Positions 1-10,391 of a DNA stretch of 64,000 nt are shown in pieces. The position numbers and the translations under genes were made by a program. The notes beneath the pieces were generated by a model. It ran no database searches. It saw only the letters and a list, made by a program, of their open reading frames with translations, and was not told the origin of the DNA. Source of the stretch: Pseudomonas helvetica (GTDB lineage Bacteria; Pseudomonadota; Gammaproteobacteria; Pseudomonadales; Pseudomonadaceae); NCBI RefSeq assembly GCF_039908645.1, contig NZ_CP150917.1, forward strand, positions 5,281,501-5,345,500, read 5' to 3'. Positions within the stretch are counted from its first letter, which is position 1. Each line of letters opens with the position of its first letter.

Positions 1-1
1 A

Positions 2-214
2 CAGGTTGCCTACCTGGGCGACGACCTGCCGGATCTGCCGGTGATTCGCCGTGTTGGCCTGGGCATGGCAGTGGCCAACGCCGCCAGCTTCGTCCGCGAA
101 AACGCTCACGGCATCACTCAGGCCCGTGGCGGCGAAGGTGCCGCTCGCGAGTTCTGTGAGCTGATCCTGCGTGCCCAGGGCAACCTTGAAGCGGCTAATG
201 CCGCGTACCTGTGA
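2..214 (+). CDS. kdsC: KdsC, 3-deoxy-D-manno-octulosonate 8-phosphate phosphatase (C-terminal part)
   Basis: Only the last 70 residues are inside the window. KdsC is a cytoplasmic HAD-superfamily phosphatase that removes phosphate from KDO-8-P to give KDO for the LPS inner core. The visible part carries the HAD motif IV region (GDDLPDLPV) and the family tail (VGLGMAVANA, then a conserved GGEGAAREFCE stretch). The stop lies 7 bases before the lptC start, so the gene heads the kdsC-lptCAB LPS cluster. The 5' end is cut by the window edge, not by a mutation. Confidence 0.95.
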   Translation, partial: QVAYLGDDLPDLPVIRRVGLGMAVANAASFVRENAHGITQARGGEGAAREFCELILRAQGNLEAANAAYL

Positions 215-221
215 GCCACTT

Positions 222-794
222 ATGCTGAGCAAGAAAATTCGCAACATAGTGTTTTTCGGGGTCATTGCCGCGTTGCTCGCGGCCGTTGGCTACTGGAACA
301 TCAGCCCGGAACGCTTTCTCGACAAGCCGGTAGCGCACGTCGACGAGAGCCAGATCGACTACTACGCCATCAACGCCCACAGCGTGCAGTACCTGCCCGA
401 TGGCAAATTGCAGTATGACCTGACATCCGACAAGGTCGAGCACGTCAAAGCAACCGACATCACCCTGCTGACCAACCCCGACCTGAACATGTATCGGGGC
501 ACCGCGTACCCCTGGCACATCCAGAGCAAGCGTGGCGAGGTCAATTCAGGCGGCACTGAAGTTGAATTGATCGACTCGGTACGTATCGCACGCACGGACG
601 AGCAGAACCGCCCGATGCTGATTACCAGTAGTCGTATGACGGTATTCCCGCAACAGCAATATGCGCAGACCCAGCAAGCCGTTAGAATCGACGGCGCTGG
701 TGGTGTATCGACTGGTAACGGAATGAAAGCGTATTTGAAAGACAGCAGGATACACCTGCTATCGAACGTAAGAGGACAGTATGAGGCTCGTTAA
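222..794 (+). CDS. lptC: LptC, LPS export bitopic membrane protein
   Basis: 190 residues. LptC is the inner-membrane component that receives LPS from LptBFG and passes it to periplasmic LptA. One N-terminal transmembrane helix is visible at about residues 7-25 (IVFFGVIAALLAAVGYW), followed by a periplasmic beta-jellyroll domain. The ATG at 222 is chosen because it sits just after the kdsC stop and begins with the usual MLSKKIRN; a longer reading from 171 would run inside kdsC. The 3' end overlaps lptA by 14 bases, indicating translational coupling. Confidence 0.95.
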   Translation: MLSKKIRNIVFFGVIAALLAAVGYWNISPERFLDKPVAHVDESQIDYYAINAHSVQYLPDGKLQYDLTSDKVEHVKATDITLLTNPDLNMYRGTAYPWHIQSKRGEVNSGGTEVELIDSVRIARTDEQNRPMLITSSRMTVFPQQQYAQTQQAVRIDGAGGVSTGNGMKAYLKDSRIHLLSNVRGQYEAR

Positions 795-1326
795 AACTCT
801 CCCTATTTTGCTCAGTCTGGGCGCAGCACTGGGAAGCGTGAGCGCCTGGGCTCTGCCGAACGATAGCCAGCAACCCATTCGCATTCAGGCTGACGATGCT
901 CAGCTGGACGACAAGAATGGCGTGGCCACCTACAAAGGTGACGTGATCATTACCCAGGGCTCGATGATCATCAAAGGCAACACCGTGACCATCACCCGCA
1001 CCAAGGCCGGCGATATCGATGTCGTGACCTCGGTGGGCAACCTGGCGTATTTCGAGCAGTTGCAAAAGCCGACCGACACCAAACCCGTCCAGGGCTACGG
1101 GGTGACTATCCAGTACCATGCCGCGCAAAACCGCATCGTACTGATCGACCGTGCCAAGGTGATCAACGAAGGCAACACCACCGAAGGCGAGAAAATCGTC
1201 TACGACACCGTCAAGCAGGTTGCTAACGCAGGCCGCGCTACCGGTGCCTCGGTCACTGCGCCGCGCCCACGGGTCGATATGGTGATCCAGCCGAAAAAGA
1301 AAACCGACGAGCAGAAGGCCCAGTAA
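781..1326 (+). CDS. lptA: LptA/LptH, periplasmic LPS transport protein
   Basis: 181 residues with a cleavable signal peptide (hydrophobic to about residue 24, ending SAWA-LPND). LptA (called LptH in P. aeruginosa) forms the beta-jellyroll bridge that carries LPS across the periplasm. The N-terminal OstA-type segment ([21 protein letters not shown]) is clear. The C-terminus is lysine-rich (PKKKTDEQK). The start overlaps the end of lptC, and the stop shares a base with the lptB start (TAATG), so the three genes are one transcription and translation unit. Confidence 0.94.
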   Translation: MRLVKTLPILLSLGAALGSVSAWALPNDSQQPIRIQADDAQLDDKNGVATYKGDVIITQGSMIIKGNTVTITRTKAGDIDVVTSVGNLAYFEQLQKPTDTKPVQGYGVTIQYHAAQNRIVLIDRAKVINEGNTTEGEKIVYDTVKQVANAGRATGASVTAPRPRVDMVIQPKKKTDEQKAQ

Positions 1327-2051
1327 TGGCAACTCTGAAAGCCCAGCATCTGGCCAAGAGCTACAAGAGCCGCCAGGTCGTGCGTGACGTCAGCCTGTCG
1401 ATCGACAGCGGCCAGATCGTCGGCCTGCTTGGCCCGAACGGTGCCGGCAAGACAACCTGCTTCTACATGATCGTGGGCCTGGTCCAGGCCGATCAGGGGC
1501 GCGTACTGATCGACGACCTGGACGTCAGCCACCAGCCAATGCACGGTCGTGCACGAGCGGGTATTGGCTATCTGCCACAAGAAGCGTCGATCTTCCGCAA
1601 ACTCTCGGTCGCCGACAACATCATGGCCATCCTCGAGACCCGCAAGGAACTCGACAAGGCCGGTCGTCGCAAAGAGCTGGAAAGCCTGTTGCAGGAATTC
1701 CACATCAACCATATCCGCGACAACCTCGGCATGAGCCTTTCCGGTGGCGAACGTCGCCGTGTGGAAATCGCTCGCGCCCTGGCCACGGCACCGAAATTCA
1801 TCCTGCTCGACGAACCTTTCGCCGGCGTGGACCCGATTTCGGTGGGCGACATCAAGCAGATCATTCATCACCTCAAGGCCAAGGGTATCGGCGTGCTGAT
1901 CACGGACCACAACGTCCGTGAAACCCTGGACATCTGCGAAACCGCCTACATCGTCAACGACGGTCAATTGATCGCCGAAGGCGACGCCGAAACCATCCTG
2001 GCCAACGACCTGGTCAAGGAAGTGTATCTGGGCCATGAGTTCCGCCTGTAA
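1326..2051 (+). CDS. lptB: LptB, LPS export ABC transporter ATPase
   Basis: 241 residues, the family's usual length. LptB is the cytoplasmic ATPase that powers LPS extraction from the inner membrane with LptF and LptG, which are encoded elsewhere. Visible motifs: Walker [10 protein letters not shown] near residue 37, signature LSGGERRR, Walker [13 protein letters not shown] and the switch histidine in TDHNVRET. It is the last gene of the lptCAB run; 181 bases separate it from rpoN. Confidence 0.97.
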   Translation: MATLKAQHLAKSYKSRQVVRDVSLSIDSGQIVGLLGPNGAGKTTCFYMIVGLVQADQGRVLIDDLDVSHQPMHGRARAGIGYLPQEASIFRKLSVADNIMAILETRKELDKAGRRKELESLLQEFHINHIRDNLGMSLSGGERRRVEIARALATAPKFILLDEPFAGVDPISVGDIKQIIHHLKAKGIGVLITDHNVRETLDICETAYIVNDGQLIAEGDAETILANDLVKEVYLGHEFRL

Positions 2052-2149
2052 GCACTGAGGTGTCTGGTCAGTCGCCGGAGCGCTTGCCCCAATAAAACTA
2101 TACGTATTTATTGTTACAGCGCTCTAGGCAAACACTTCAGTTTCAGGCA

Positions 2150-2155
2150 TATAAT
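2150..2155 (+). promoter_or_regulatory. Candidate -10 element of the rpoN promoter
   Basis: A perfect TATAAT occurs 78 bases upstream of rpoN in an AT-richer stretch. No good TTGACA-like -35 is seen at 16-18 bases spacing, so this is only a candidate. rpoN can also be reached by read-through from lptB. Confidence 0.4.
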
Positions 2156-2232
2156 TTGCTTATGTTTGGCGCTCCGGCGCCCTGTAGTGGATGGCGCATG
2201 TGCGCCGGCGAATAAGGTGTTAAGCCCCTGCC

Positions 2233-3726
2233 ATGAAACCATCGCTAGTCTTGAGAATGGGCCAGCAGCTGACGATGACACCGCAGCTGCAACAGGCCAT
2301 CCGCCTGCTCCAATTGTCGACCCTGGACCTGCAACAGGAAATCCAGGAGGCACTGGAGTCCAATCCAATGCTCGAACGCCAGGAAGAAGGCGACGACTTC
2401 GATAACGCCGACCCGATGGCGGACAATATCGAGCAGAAACCCAACACCGACATCCAGGAACCCTCCTACCAGGAAACCGCGCCGACGGTAGACAACCTTG
2501 AGGAAGGCGACTGGAATGAGCGCATCCCTAACGAACTGCCGGTCGACACCGCCTGGGAAGACGTTTACCAGACCAGCGCCAGCAGCCTGCCGAGCAACGA
2601 TGACGACGAATGGGACTTCACCACTCGCACTTCCGCCGGCGAAAGCCTGCAGAGTCATCTGCTCTGGCAATTGAACCTGGCACCGATGTCCGACACCGAT
2701 CGACTGATCGCGGTGACCCTGATCGATTGCATCAACAATCAGGGCTACCTGGACGAAACCCTCGAGGAAATCCTCGAAGCCTTCGATCCGGAACTGGACA
2801 TCGAGCTCGACGAGATCGAAGCCGTCCTGCATCGCATCCAGCAATTCGAGCCGGCCGGTATCGGCGCACGCAACCTCAGCGAATGCCTGTCGCTGCAACT
2901 GCGTCAATTGCCCGCCAAGACCCCTTGGCTGGCTGAGGCCAAGCGCCTCGTCATCGATTACATCGACCTGCTGGGCAGCCGCGACTACAGCCAACTGATG
3001 CGCCGCATGAAGCTCAAGGAAGATGAGCTACGCCAGGTCATCGAACTGGTGCAAAGCCTGAATCCGCGTCCAGGCTCGCAAATCGAGTCCAGCGAAGCCG
3101 AGTACGTCGTTCCCGACGTCATCGTGCGCAAAGACAACGAGCGCTGGCTGGTGGAGTTGAACCAGGAGTCGGTTCCGCGCCTGCGCGTCAACCCGCAATA
3201 CGCCGGCTTTGTCCGCCGCGCCGACACCAGCGCCGACAACACCTTCATGCGCAATCAGTTGCAGGAAGCGCGCTGGTTCATCAAGAGCCTGCAAAGCCGC
3301 AACGAAACCCTGATGAAAGTCGCTACCCAGATCGTCGAGCACCAGCGCGGCTTCCTTGAGTACGGCGATGAGGCCATGAAGCCTTTGGTCCTGCATGACA
3401 TCGCTGAAGCGGTCGGCATGCACGAGTCGACGATTTCACGGGTGACCACGCAAAAATTCATGCATACCCCACGCGGTATTTATGAACTGAAATACTTTTT
3501 CTCCAGCCATGTCAGCACCTCTGAAGGCGGCGAATGCTCGTCCACAGCGATCCGCGCAATCATCAAAAAACTGGTTGCAGCGGAAAATCAGAAAAAGCCG
3601 TTGAGTGACAGCAAGATCGCTGGTTTACTGGAGGCACAAGGCATTCAGGTGGCCCGCCGCACCGTCGCCAAGTACCGCGAGTCCCTGGGGATCGCGCCTT
3701 CGAGCGAACGCAAGCGGTTGATGTGA
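2233..3726 (+). CDS. rpoN: RpoN, RNA polymerase sigma-54 factor
   Basis: 497 residues. Sigma-54 directs RNA polymerase to -24/-12 promoters used for nitrogen assimilation, flagella and dicarboxylate uptake, and needs enhancer-binding ATPases to open the promoter. The glutamine- and leucine-rich region I (residues 5-30), the acidic region II (about 45-125) and the C-terminal RpoN box ([10 protein letters not shown], near residue 475) are all visible. The gene starts the conserved rpoN-hpf-ptsN-rapZ-ptsO cluster. Confidence 0.98.
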   Translation: MKPSLVLRMGQQLTMTPQLQQAIRLLQLSTLDLQQEIQEALESNPMLERQEEGDDFDNADPMADNIEQKPNTDIQEPSYQETAPTVDNLEEGDWNERIPNELPVDTAWEDVYQTSASSLPSNDDDEWDFTTRTSAGESLQSHLLWQLNLAPMSDTDRLIAVTLIDCINNQGYLDETLEEILEAFDPELDIELDEIEAVLHRIQQFEPAGIGARNLSECLSLQLRQLPAKTPWLAEAKRLVIDYIDLLGSRDYSQLMRRMKLKEDELRQVIELVQSLNPRPGSQIESSEAEYVVPDVIVRKDNERWLVELNQESVPRLRVNPQYAGFVRRADTSADNTFMRNQLQEARWFIKSLQSRNETLMKVATQIVEHQRGFLEYGDEAMKPLVLHDIAEAVGMHESTISRVTTQKFMHTPRGIYELKYFFSSHVSTSEGGECSSTAIRAIIKKLVAAENQKKPLSDSKIAGLLEAQGIQVARRTVAKYRESLGIAPSSERKRLM

Positions 3727-3751
3727 CGGGCTACGCCATAGCGTTCCAGGG

Positions 3752-3803
3752 TGTGTTCGAAAGCTTTTCGGACACGCTCTAGTGGCAGGCAAGCCAGCCT
3801 GCC
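3752..3803 (+). other. Two intercistronic hairpins between rpoN and hpf
   Basis: A near-palindrome lies at 3752-3774 and a perfect 7-bp hairpin with arms 3784-3790 and 3797-3803. No T-run follows either, so they look like RNA processing or stability elements rather than full terminators. Confidence 0.4.
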
Positions 3804-3835
3804 GCCTTATGCACTGGCAACGAAGGAGAAGCTGT

Positions 3836-4144
3836 ATGCAAGTCAACATCAGTGGACACCAACTGGAAGTGACCGAACCCCTGCGCATCTACATCGGCGA
3901 AAAGCTCGACCGATTAGAAAGGCATTTCGACAAGATCACCAATGTGCAGGTCACGTTGACCGTCGAGAAGCTGCTGCAGAAAATCGAAGCCACGCTGCAT
4001 ATCCCCGGTGGAGAAGTGGTCGCCAACGCTGAGCATAACGACATGTATGCCGCGATCGACGCCCTGACCGACAAGCTGGATAAACAACTCAAAAAGCATA
4101 AGGAAAAGACCCAGAGCCTCCTCCAGGGCGCGACCGGTCGTTAA
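3836..4144 (+). CDS. hpf: Hpf, short hibernation promoting factor
   Basis: 102 residues, typical of the short HPF family. The protein binds the 30S decoding region and, with RMF, dimerises ribosomes into inactive 100S particles in stationary phase. The sequence shows the usual beta-alpha-beta-beta-beta-alpha layout (MQVNISGHQLEVTEPLRIYI, then a basic C-terminal helix). The ATG at 3836 has an AAGGAG ribosome binding site; an upstream in-frame start at 3782 lies in a hairpin region and is not used here. It sits between rpoN and ptsN as in other gammaproteobacteria. Confidence 0.95.
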   Translation: MQVNISGHQLEVTEPLRIYIGEKLDRLERHFDKITNVQVTLTVEKLLQKIEATLHIPGGEVVANAEHNDMYAAIDALTDKLDKQLKKHKEKTQSLLQGATGR

Positions 4145-4156
4145 CACTCCCAACCC

Positions 4157-4621
4157 ATGATCCGACTTGAAAACATCCTGACCCCCGGCCGTTCTTTGGT
4201 GAACGTGCCGGGCGGCAGTAAAAAGAAAGCCCTCGAACAAATTGCCAACCTGATCGCCCGCGAAGTGCCGGGTCTGGCCATGCAGGATGTCTTCGAGAGT
4301 CTGGTCGCCCGTGAAAAACTCGGCTCCACCGGTTTTGGCAACGGCATCGCCATCCCCCACTGCCGCCTCAAAGGTTGCGAGTCGCCCATCAGTGCCTTGA
4401 TGCACCTGGACGCTCCTATAGATTTCGACGCCATCGACGGCGCTCCGGTCGACCTGCTATTCGTTCTGCTGGTCCCGCAAGCCGCTACCGATGCGCACCT
4501 GGAACTGCTGCGCCAGATCGCCAGCATGCTCGATCGTAAAGAAGTCCGTGATCGCCTGCGCAGCGCAAAAAGTAATGAAGCCCTGTATCAGGTTGTCCTC
4601 GACGAGCAGAACGGTCACTAA
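4157..4621 (+). CDS. ptsN: PtsN, nitrogen PTS enzyme IIA
   Basis: 154 residues. EIIA-Ntr is the terminal phosphoacceptor of the nitrogen phosphotransferase chain PtsP-PtsO-PtsN. It regulates potassium transport, carbon storage and sigma-54-linked functions by protein contact rather than sugar transport. The phosphorylatable histidine is His68 in GIAIPHCRL. It starts 12 bases after hpf and ends 2 bases before rapZ. Confidence 0.97.
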   Translation: MIRLENILTPGRSLVNVPGGSKKKALEQIANLIAREVPGLAMQDVFESLVAREKLGSTGFGNGIAIPHCRLKGCESPISALMHLDAPIDFDAIDGAPVDLLFVLLVPQAATDAHLELLRQIASMLDRKEVRDRLRSAKSNEALYQVVLDEQNGH

Positions 4622-4623
4622 TC

Positions 4624-5481
4624 ATGCGCTTGATCATCGTCAGCGGCCGTTCTGGCTCAGGTAAAAGTACCGCCCTCGATGTACTGGAGGACAACGGTTA
4701 CTACTGCATCGACAACCTGCCGGCCGGCCTGTTACCGGAACTGGCCGAGCGCGCACTGATTCACACCGAACTGGCGCAACCGCTGGTTGCGGTTTCCATC
4801 GATGCGCGCAACCTGCCGAGCCACCTGTCACGCTTCCCGGAACTCCTGGAAGAAGTGCGCAGCCGGCACATTCAATGCGATGTGCTGTACCTGGACGCCG
4901 ACGAAGAAACCTTGCTCAAGCGTTTCTCGGAAACCCGTCGCCGCCACCCGCTGAGCAGCGCCAACCGCTCGCTGGCCGAAGCCATCGATGACGAAACCAA
5001 TCTGCTGGGACCGATTGCCGACCTGGCGGACCTCAAGGTCAACACCACCAATCTGAACCTGTATCAGTTGCGCGATACCATCAAGTTGCGCCTCTTGAAC
5101 CAGCCAGAGCCGGGCACTGCGTTTCTGGTGGAATCCTTCGGCTTCAAGCGGGGCATGCCGGTGGATGCCGATCTGGTGTTCGACGTACGTTGCTTGCCGA
5201 ACCCATACTGGAAGCCGGAACTGCGCGGTCAGTCCGGGCTGGACCAGCCGGTTGCCGAGTACCTGGCAGCTCAACCGGATGTCGAAGAGATGTTCCAGGA
5301 CATCTCCACTTACCTGCTCAAATGGCTACCGCGCTTTGCCGCCAGCAACCGCGCTTACGTCACCATCGCCATTGGCTGCACCGGCGGGCATCATCGCTCC
5401 GTCTACCTGACCGAACGCCTGGGTCAGGTCCTGCAACAATCCCTGAAGAACGTCCAGGTTCGCCACCGCGACCTTAGCTAA
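4624..5481 (+). CDS. rapZ: RapZ, P-loop RNA-binding adaptor
   Basis: 285 residues. In enterobacteria RapZ binds the sRNA GlmZ, hands it to RNase E and so controls GlmS and amino-sugar supply. The Walker [10 protein letters not shown] is at residues 8-16, and the C-terminal domain has the conserved [11 protein letters not shown] motif. The gene is tightly packed between ptsN and ptsO. The target RNA in pseudomonads is less certain than in E. coli. Confidence 0.96.
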   Translation: MRLIIVSGRSGSGKSTALDVLEDNGYYCIDNLPAGLLPELAERALIHTELAQPLVAVSIDARNLPSHLSRFPELLEEVRSRHIQCDVLYLDADEETLLKRFSETRRRHPLSSANRSLAEAIDDETNLLGPIADLADLKVNTTNLNLYQLRDTIKLRLLNQPEPGTAFLVESFGFKRGMPVDADLVFDVRCLPNPYWKPELRGQSGLDQPVAEYLAAQPDVEEMFQDISTYLLKWLPRFAASNRAYVTIAIGCTGGHHRSVYLTERLGQVLQQSLKNVQVRHRDLS

Positions 5482-5496
5482 AGGATTCACACCGCG

Positions 5497-5769
5497 ATGC
5501 CTGCTCTGGAAATTGAAATCATCAACAAACTGGGTCTGCATGCCCGTGCTTCCGCCAAATTCGTTGGCGTCGCGGGTCAGTTTCCCTGCCAGATCAGAGC
5601 CGGACGCACCCCGCAATCCATGGTCGACGGCAAAAGCATCATGGCCATGATGATGCTCGCGGCTGGCAAAGGCACCAAGATCCACCTGAGCACTGAAGGT
5701 GAGCAGGAGCAGGAAGCGATGGACGCATTGGTGGCGCTGATCAACAACTACTTCGACGAAGGCGAGTAA
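5497..5769 (+). CDS. ptsO: PtsO, NPr phosphocarrier protein
   Basis: 90 residues. This HPr-like protein carries phosphate from PtsP to PtsN. The active histidine is His15 in KLGLHARASAKFV, and the regulatory serine region MVDGKSIMAMMML is conserved. It is the last gene of the rpoN cluster and is followed by a REP-like inverted repeat and a strong terminator. Confidence 0.96.
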   Translation: MPALEIEIINKLGLHARASAKFVGVAGQFPCQIRAGRTPQSMVDGKSIMAMMMLAAGKGTKIHLSTEGEQEQEAMDALVALINNYFDEGE

Positions 5770-5781
5770 GCTCGAGCGGGC

Positions 5782-5920
5782 TTATGTGGCGAGGGAGCTT
5801 GCTCCCGCTGGGTCGCGAAGCGACCCTAAAATCAGCCACCGCGAGTATTCAGATGGAACGCGATTGCCGGATTACGACCGCTTTGCGATCGAGCGGGAGC
5901 AAACCCCCTCACCACAGGTT
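5782..5920. repeat. REP-type inverted repeat pair downstream of ptsO
   Basis: A GTGGCGAGGGAGCTTGCTCC arm near 5784 faces a complementary GGGAGCAAACCCCCTCACCAC arm near 5896-5916. This is the arrangement of paired pseudomonad REP elements. The right arm is imperfect. No coding potential is apparent. Confidence 0.7.
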
Positions 5921-5934
5921 TTGCTTCAGGCAAT

Positions 5935-5972
5935 AAAAAAGCGCGCCACCCATTGGGTGGCGCGCTTTTTTT
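5935..5972. terminator. Bidirectional intrinsic terminator between ptsO and pmbA
   Basis: GCGCGCCACC and its complement GGTGGCGCGC enclose a very short loop, with AAAAAA before and TTTTTTT after. It can terminate both the rpoN cluster (plus) and pmbA (minus), whose genes converge here. Confidence 0.93.
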
Positions 5973-5987
5973 GTATCGCGGTAGCGC

Positions 5988-7334
5988 TTAGCTGCCCGCT
6001 ACCGTCATCCGCTCGATCAACACTGAACCGGTGCGAATGTTGCTGCGCAGTTCCAGGTCATTACCCACGGCAATGATCTGCTTGAACATATCGCGCATGT
6101 TGCCGGCAATAGTCACTTCCTGGACCGCGAACTGGATTTCACCGTTCTCGACCCAGAAACCCGCCGCGCCGCGAGAGTAGTCACCGGTGACCATGTTCAA
6201 ACCCTGTCCCATCAATTCAGTCACCAGCAAGCCACGCCCCATGCGCCGTAACAACGCCGCCTGGTCCTCATCGCCATGGGTAACGAACAGATTGTGCACG
6301 CCACCGGCGTTGGCGGTGCTTGGCATGCCAAGTTTGCGTCCGGAATACGTACCGAGCACATAAGACACCAACTCACCCTTCTCGACGAACGGTTTGGCGT
6401 ACGTCGCCAGACCATCGCCATCGAATGCCGAACTGCCCAAGGCGCGCATCAGATGCGGACGCTCATCGATAGTCAGCCATTCAGGGAACAGTTTCTGGCC
6501 CAGTGCACCTTCAAGGAACGACGACTTGCGGTACAGATTGCCGCCCGAAATTGCGCCGAGGAAACTGCCGAACAAACCACCCGCCAGTTCCGCGGAAAAC
6601 AGCACCGGCACTTCGCAGGTCGGCACCGGACGCGCGCCCAAACGGCTGGCTGCCCGTTGCGCCGCACGCTGGCCAATGCTCAGCGGATCGGCCAGCAGAT
6701 TGCCCTGGCGATTAACGTCATACCAGTAATCGCGCTGCATCTGACCGTCAGCTTCGGCGATCATCACGCAACTCAGGCTGTGACGCGTCGACGCATAACC
6801 ACCGATAAAGCCATGGCTATTGCCATAGACGCGGCAGCCCTGGTGAGTGCTCAAGGTGGTGCCATCGGCGTTCTTGATCCGGCTGTCGGTGGCGAATGCC
6901 GCCGCTTCACAGGCCAGCGCCCGCTCGATCGCTTGCTCAGGGGTGATGTCCCATTCATGGAACAGGTCGAAGTCCGGCAAGTCCTTGGCCATCAGCGCGG
7001 CGTCGGCCAGGCCCGAGTGTTCGTCTTCGGAGGTGTGCTTGGCGATGGCCAAGGCCGCGGCGACGGTTTCGCGAATGGCCTCGGGGCCACTGGCCGAGGT
7101 GCTGGCCGAGCCTTTGCGCTGGCCAACATACAAGGTAATGCCAAAACCCTGGTCACGGTTGAACTCAACGGTTTCAACTTCCCGCTGACGCACCGTGGTC
7201 GACAGGCCTTGCTCCAGAGACACAGCCACTTCGCAGGCGCTGGCGCCCTGGCGCCTGGCTTCGGCGATGATCTGCTCGACTTGCTCTTGCAGTGCCGGCA
7301 ACGCTTGTGGGCCGACGCTTTCAACTGCACTCAT
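5988..7334 (-). CDS. pmbA: PmbA/TldE, metalloprotease partner of TldD
   Basis: 448 residues. PmbA (TldE) pairs with TldD to form the heterodimeric metalloprotease that matures or degrades small peptides such as microcin B17 and the antitoxin CcdA. PmbA itself lacks the metal site. The ATG at 7334 (MSAVESVGP) is preceded by GGAG at good spacing, whereas a longer form would need a GTG at 7346 overlapping that ribosome site. Its partner tldD lies about 0.7 kb away on the same strand, separated by darP on the opposite strand. Confidence 0.94.
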   Translation of the reverse strand: MSAVESVGPQALPALQEQVEQIIAEARRQGASACEVAVSLEQGLSTTVRQREVETVEFNRDQGFGITLYVGQRKGSASTSASGPEAIRETVAAALAIAKHTSEDEHSGLADAALMAKDLPDFDLFHEWDITPEQAIERALACEAAAFATDSRIKNADGTTLSTHQGCRVYGNSHGFIGGYASTRHSLSCVMIAEADGQMQRDYWYDVNRQGNLLADPLSIGQRAAQRAASRLGARPVPTCEVPVLFSAELAGGLFGSFLGAISGGNLYRKSSFLEGALGQKLFPEWLTIDERPHLMRALGSSAFDGDGLATYAKPFVEKGELVSYVLGTYSGRKLGMPSTANAGGVHNLFVTHGDEDQAALLRRMGRGLLVTELMGQGLNMVTGDYSRGAAGFWVENGEIQFAVQEVTIAGNMRDMFKQIIAVGNDLELRSNIRTGSVLIERMTVAGS

Positions 7335-7442
7335 GCTGTTCTCCACTCAAATTCTGCTTTCGGTTAAGGTCATCGAGCGACCGGGCCGGACAAGCGGCCC
7401 CCGACTGGTTATCATGGCGGCGTTTCTTTGCGGACTGCCACC

Positions 7443-7967
7443 ATGGTTGATTCTTACGACGACTCCCTCGACGGGGGAGAAAAAAGCAAATCCCAGGTCA
7501 AACGCGAGCTGCATGCTCTGGTTGACCTTGGCGAGCGCCTTACAACACTCAAGCCTGACTTGCTGGCAAAACTGCCGTTGACCGACGCTTTGCGCCGGGC
7601 CCTGGCCGATGCGCCCAAGCACACCGCGAATATCGCGCGTAAACGGCACCTGCAGTTCATCGGCAAGCTGATGCGCGATCAGGACACCAGCGCCATTTTG
7701 GTGCTGCTTGACCAACTCGATGCCTCCACTCGCCAGTACAACGAACGTTTCCACGGTCTGGAACGCTGGCGCGATCGCTTGATCGCTGGCGACGATGCCG
7801 TACTGGAAAAGTTCGTCGTCGACTACCCGGACGCGGATCGCCAGCAACTGCGCTCCATGATCCGTCAGGCCCAGCACGAGCTCGCCCAAAGCAAGCCTCC
7901 TGCCTCCAGCCGAAAAATCTTCAAGTACATCCGTGAGCTGGACGAGACTCAACGCGGTTTGCGTTAG
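7443..7967 (+). CDS. darP: DarP/YjgA, 50S ribosome assembly factor
   Basis: 174 residues, highly charged and alpha-helical, DUF615 family. YjgA/DarP joins late 50S precursors in E. coli and helps peptidyl transferase centre maturation. Recognisable stretches are [20 protein letters not shown] near the N-terminus and the central [13 protein letters not shown]. The ATG at 7443 (MVDSYDD) is preferred to an upstream in-frame start. It is divergent from pmbA and convergent with tldD. Confidence 0.93.
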   Translation: MVDSYDDSLDGGEKSKSQVKRELHALVDLGERLTTLKPDLLAKLPLTDALRRALADAPKHTANIARKRHLQFIGKLMRDQDTSAILVLLDQLDASTRQYNERFHGLERWRDRLIAGDDAVLEKFVVDYPDADRQQLRSMIRQAQHELAQSKPPASSRKIFKYIRELDETQRGLR

Positions 7968-8015
7968 TCTTCGACCGGGGTGTTCGGCCATGCCGCGCAC
8001 CCCAGGCTCCATCCC

Positions 8016-9458
8016 TTACGCGCCCGTGCCACCCACGGTAATCGCGTCGATTTTCAAGGTTGGCTGGCCGACACCCACCGGCACCGACTGACCATCCTTG
8101 CCGCACGTCCCTACCCCGCTGTCCAGCGCCAGATCGTTACCGACCATCGACACCCGGCTCATGGCTTCCGGACCGTTACCGATCAATGTTGCGCCTTTGA
8201 CCGGCGCAGTAATCTTGCCGTCCTCGATCAGGTACGCCTCGCTGGTGGAGAACACGAACTTACCGCTGGTGATGTCGACCTGACCACCGCCCAGGTTGGC
8301 GCAGTAGATACCCTTCTTCACCGAAGCAATGATTTCTGCCGGATCGCTTTCGCCGCCGAGCATGTACGTGTTGGTCATGCGCGGCATCGGCAGGTGCGCG
8401 TAAGATTCGCGGCGACCATTGCCGGTGCGCGCCAAGCCCATCAGGCGAGCGTTGAGCTTGTCCTGCATATAGCCCTTGAGCACGCCGTTTTCGATCAGCG
8501 TGGTGCACTCGGTCGGGGTGCCTTCGTCGTCGATACTCAGCGATCCACGGCGACCGGCCAGTGTGCCGTCATCGACGATGGTGCAGAGTTTGGACGCAAC
8601 CATTTCACCCATGCGGCCGCTGTAGGCCGAACTGCCTTTGCGGTTGAAGTCACCTTCCAGACCATGACCGACCGCTTCGTGCAGCAACACGCCGGACCAG
8701 CCCGAACCCAGAACCACCGGCAAGGTGCCCGCCGGCGCCGGAATGGCTTCGAGGTTCACCAGCGCCTGGCGCAATGCCTCACGGGCATAACTCATGGCAC
8801 GGTCTTCAGCGAGGAAATAGCGGTAATCGGTACGCCCGCCGCCGCCATGACCACCGCGTTCGCGGCGACCGTTCTGCTCGACGATCACACTGACATTGAA
8901 GCGCACCAGCGGTCGTACATCCGCCGCCAGACCACCGTCGGTGGAGGCCACCAGAATCCGCTCCCAGACACCAGCCATGCTCACGGTGACTTGCTGGATA
9001 CGCGGATCGAGCGCGCGAGTGGCCACGTCGATACGCTTGAGCAGCTCGACTTTCTCGGCGCGGGTCATCACTTCCAACGGGTTATCAGGGCCGTACAAAC
9101 GGGCAACGTCCTGGGTACTGAACGCCTGAACCGTACCGTTTTGCCCGGCACGGGAGATCGAACGCGCAGCACGGGCAGCCAGACCCAGGGCTTCCAGGGT
9201 GATCGCATTGCTGTAGGCAAAACCGGTTTTTTCACCCGATTGCGCACGCACGCCGACACCCTGATCGAGGTTGAAGCTGCCTTCCTTGACGATACCGTCT
9301 TCAAGCGCCCAGGATTCGGAGATCTGTCCCTGGAAATACAGGTCGGCCGCATCGATGCCCGGGCCGGCCAGGTCACCCAACACGCTTTGCAGGTTCTCGA
9401 TCGTCACGCCGCCAGGCGCTAACAGATGTTCACTGACTGAGGACAACAACTCGCTCAT
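8016..9458 (-). CDS. tldD: TldD, metalloprotease
   Basis: 480 residues. TldD is the catalytic, zinc-binding half of the TldD/PmbA protease. The metal motif HEXXXH-type [12 protein letters not shown] is visible in the middle of the protein, and the C-terminal GMCGK-like segment appears as [10 protein letters not shown]. The ATG at 9458 ([11 protein letters not shown]) is the family start; the open frame upstream runs into the nitrilase gene. Four bases separate it from that gene, so it is the distal end of the mre-rng-yhdP group. Confidence 0.96.
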   Translation of the reverse strand: MSELLSSVSEHLLAPGGVTIENLQSVLGDLAGPGIDAADLYFQGQISESWALEDGIVKEGSFNLDQGVGVRAQSGEKTGFAYSNAITLEALGLAARAARSISRAGQNGTVQAFSTQDVARLYGPDNPLEVMTRAEKVELLKRIDVATRALDPRIQQVTVSMAGVWERILVASTDGGLAADVRPLVRFNVSVIVEQNGRRERGGHGGGGRTDYRYFLAEDRAMSYAREALRQALVNLEAIPAPAGTLPVVLGSGWSGVLLHEAVGHGLEGDFNRKGSSAYSGRMGEMVASKLCTIVDDGTLAGRRGSLSIDDEGTPTECTTLIENGVLKGYMQDKLNARLMGLARTGNGRRESYAHLPMPRMTNTYMLGGESDPAEIIASVKKGIYCANLGGGQVDITSGKFVFSTSEAYLIEDGKITAPVKGATLIGNGPEAMSRVSMVGNDLALDSGVGTCGKDGQSVPVGVGQPTLKIDAITVGGTGA

Positions 9459-9462
9459 AGGT

Positions 9463-10323
9463 TTACGCCTTAATTCCACGTTCTGAGGCAGGTCGCTGTG
9501 CGCCCTGCGAGAAAAAGCGCCGGTGACTGGACACCGGCATCCGCGCCCGGATGGACGCCTGTTCGCTGCTATCGCGTTCGGCCAGCAGCACGGCCTCGCC
9601 TTGATCCTGTTCCGCCAGCACGCGCCCCCACGGGTCAACAATCGCTGCATGGCCAAAGGTTTCACGCGGTCCCGGATGAGTTCCACCCTGGGCAGCGGCC
9701 AACACGTAACACTGGGTTTCGATGGCCCGCGCGCGAATCAACACTTCCCAATGGGCCGCGCCCGTCACCGCCGTAAACGCTGACGGTGCAGTAATCAGTT
9801 CTGCCCCGGCGGCGCGCAATTCGCTGTACAGCTCCGGAAAGCGCAAGTCGTAGCAAACTGTCAGGCCAACCCGACCGACCGGCGTATCGGCAACCACCAC
9901 CTTACTGCCATGAGCATAGTCATCGGATTCACGGTAGCGTCCGCGATTGTCCGCCACATCGACATCGAACAAATGCAGCTTGTCGTAGCGCGCCACCGTG
10001 TCACCGTGCTCATCGATCAGTAACGAGCAGGCATTGGACTTCGCCAGCGGTTGATCCACCGGCGGCAACGGCAAGGTGCCGGCCACTATCCATAACTTGA
10101 GGTCGCGAGCGGTCTGTTTCAACCAGGGCAGGATCGGGCCGTCGCCCAAGGCTTCGGCGCGACCGATGTCGGCGATGTCGCGACGGCCCATGGCCGCAAA
10201 GTTTTCCGGCAACACCGCCAGTCGCGCACCGCCCGCTGCAGCTTGCTCGAGCAGATGCCGAGCCTGGATCAGGTTGGCCGGCACATCGCTCTGGCTGACC
10301 ATTTGAATCACCGCAAGAGACAT
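9463..10323 (-). CDS. Nit-type carbon-nitrogen hydrolase (probable deaminated glutathione amidase)
   Basis: 286 residues of the nitrilase superfamily, Nit1/NitA branch. The Glu-Lys-Cys triad is visible as Glu40 (LPENF), Lys115 (YDKLHLFDV) and Cys157 ([10 protein letters not shown]). Members of this branch repair deaminated glutathione made by transaminase side reactions. The short linker to tldD and its place after yhdP match the P. aeruginosa gene order. The exact substrate is inferred from the subfamily motifs only. Confidence 0.88.
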   Translation of the reverse strand: MSLAVIQMVSQSDVPANLIQARHLLEQAAAGGARLAVLPENFAAMGRRDIADIGRAEALGDGPILPWLKQTARDLKLWIVAGTLPLPPVDQPLAKSNACSLLIDEHGDTVARYDKLHLFDVDVADNRGRYRESDDYAHGSKVVVADTPVGRVGLTVCYDLRFPELYSELRAAGAELITAPSAFTAVTGAAHWEVLIRARAIETQCYVLAAAQGGTHPGPRETFGHAAIVDPWGRVLAEQDQGEAVLLAERDSSEQASIRARMPVSSHRRFFSQGAQRPASERGIKA

Positions 10324-10391
10324 GGCGCACTCCGTATCAGGTATGCGGCCATGCTACTCCATAGGACGAACCGTGGCTTTTCAAAAAAGAC

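Noticed and set aside
7980..9422. 480-codon plus-strand open frame
   Set aside because: Antisense to tldD, whose metal motif and length are convincing; His/Arg-rich shadow translation.
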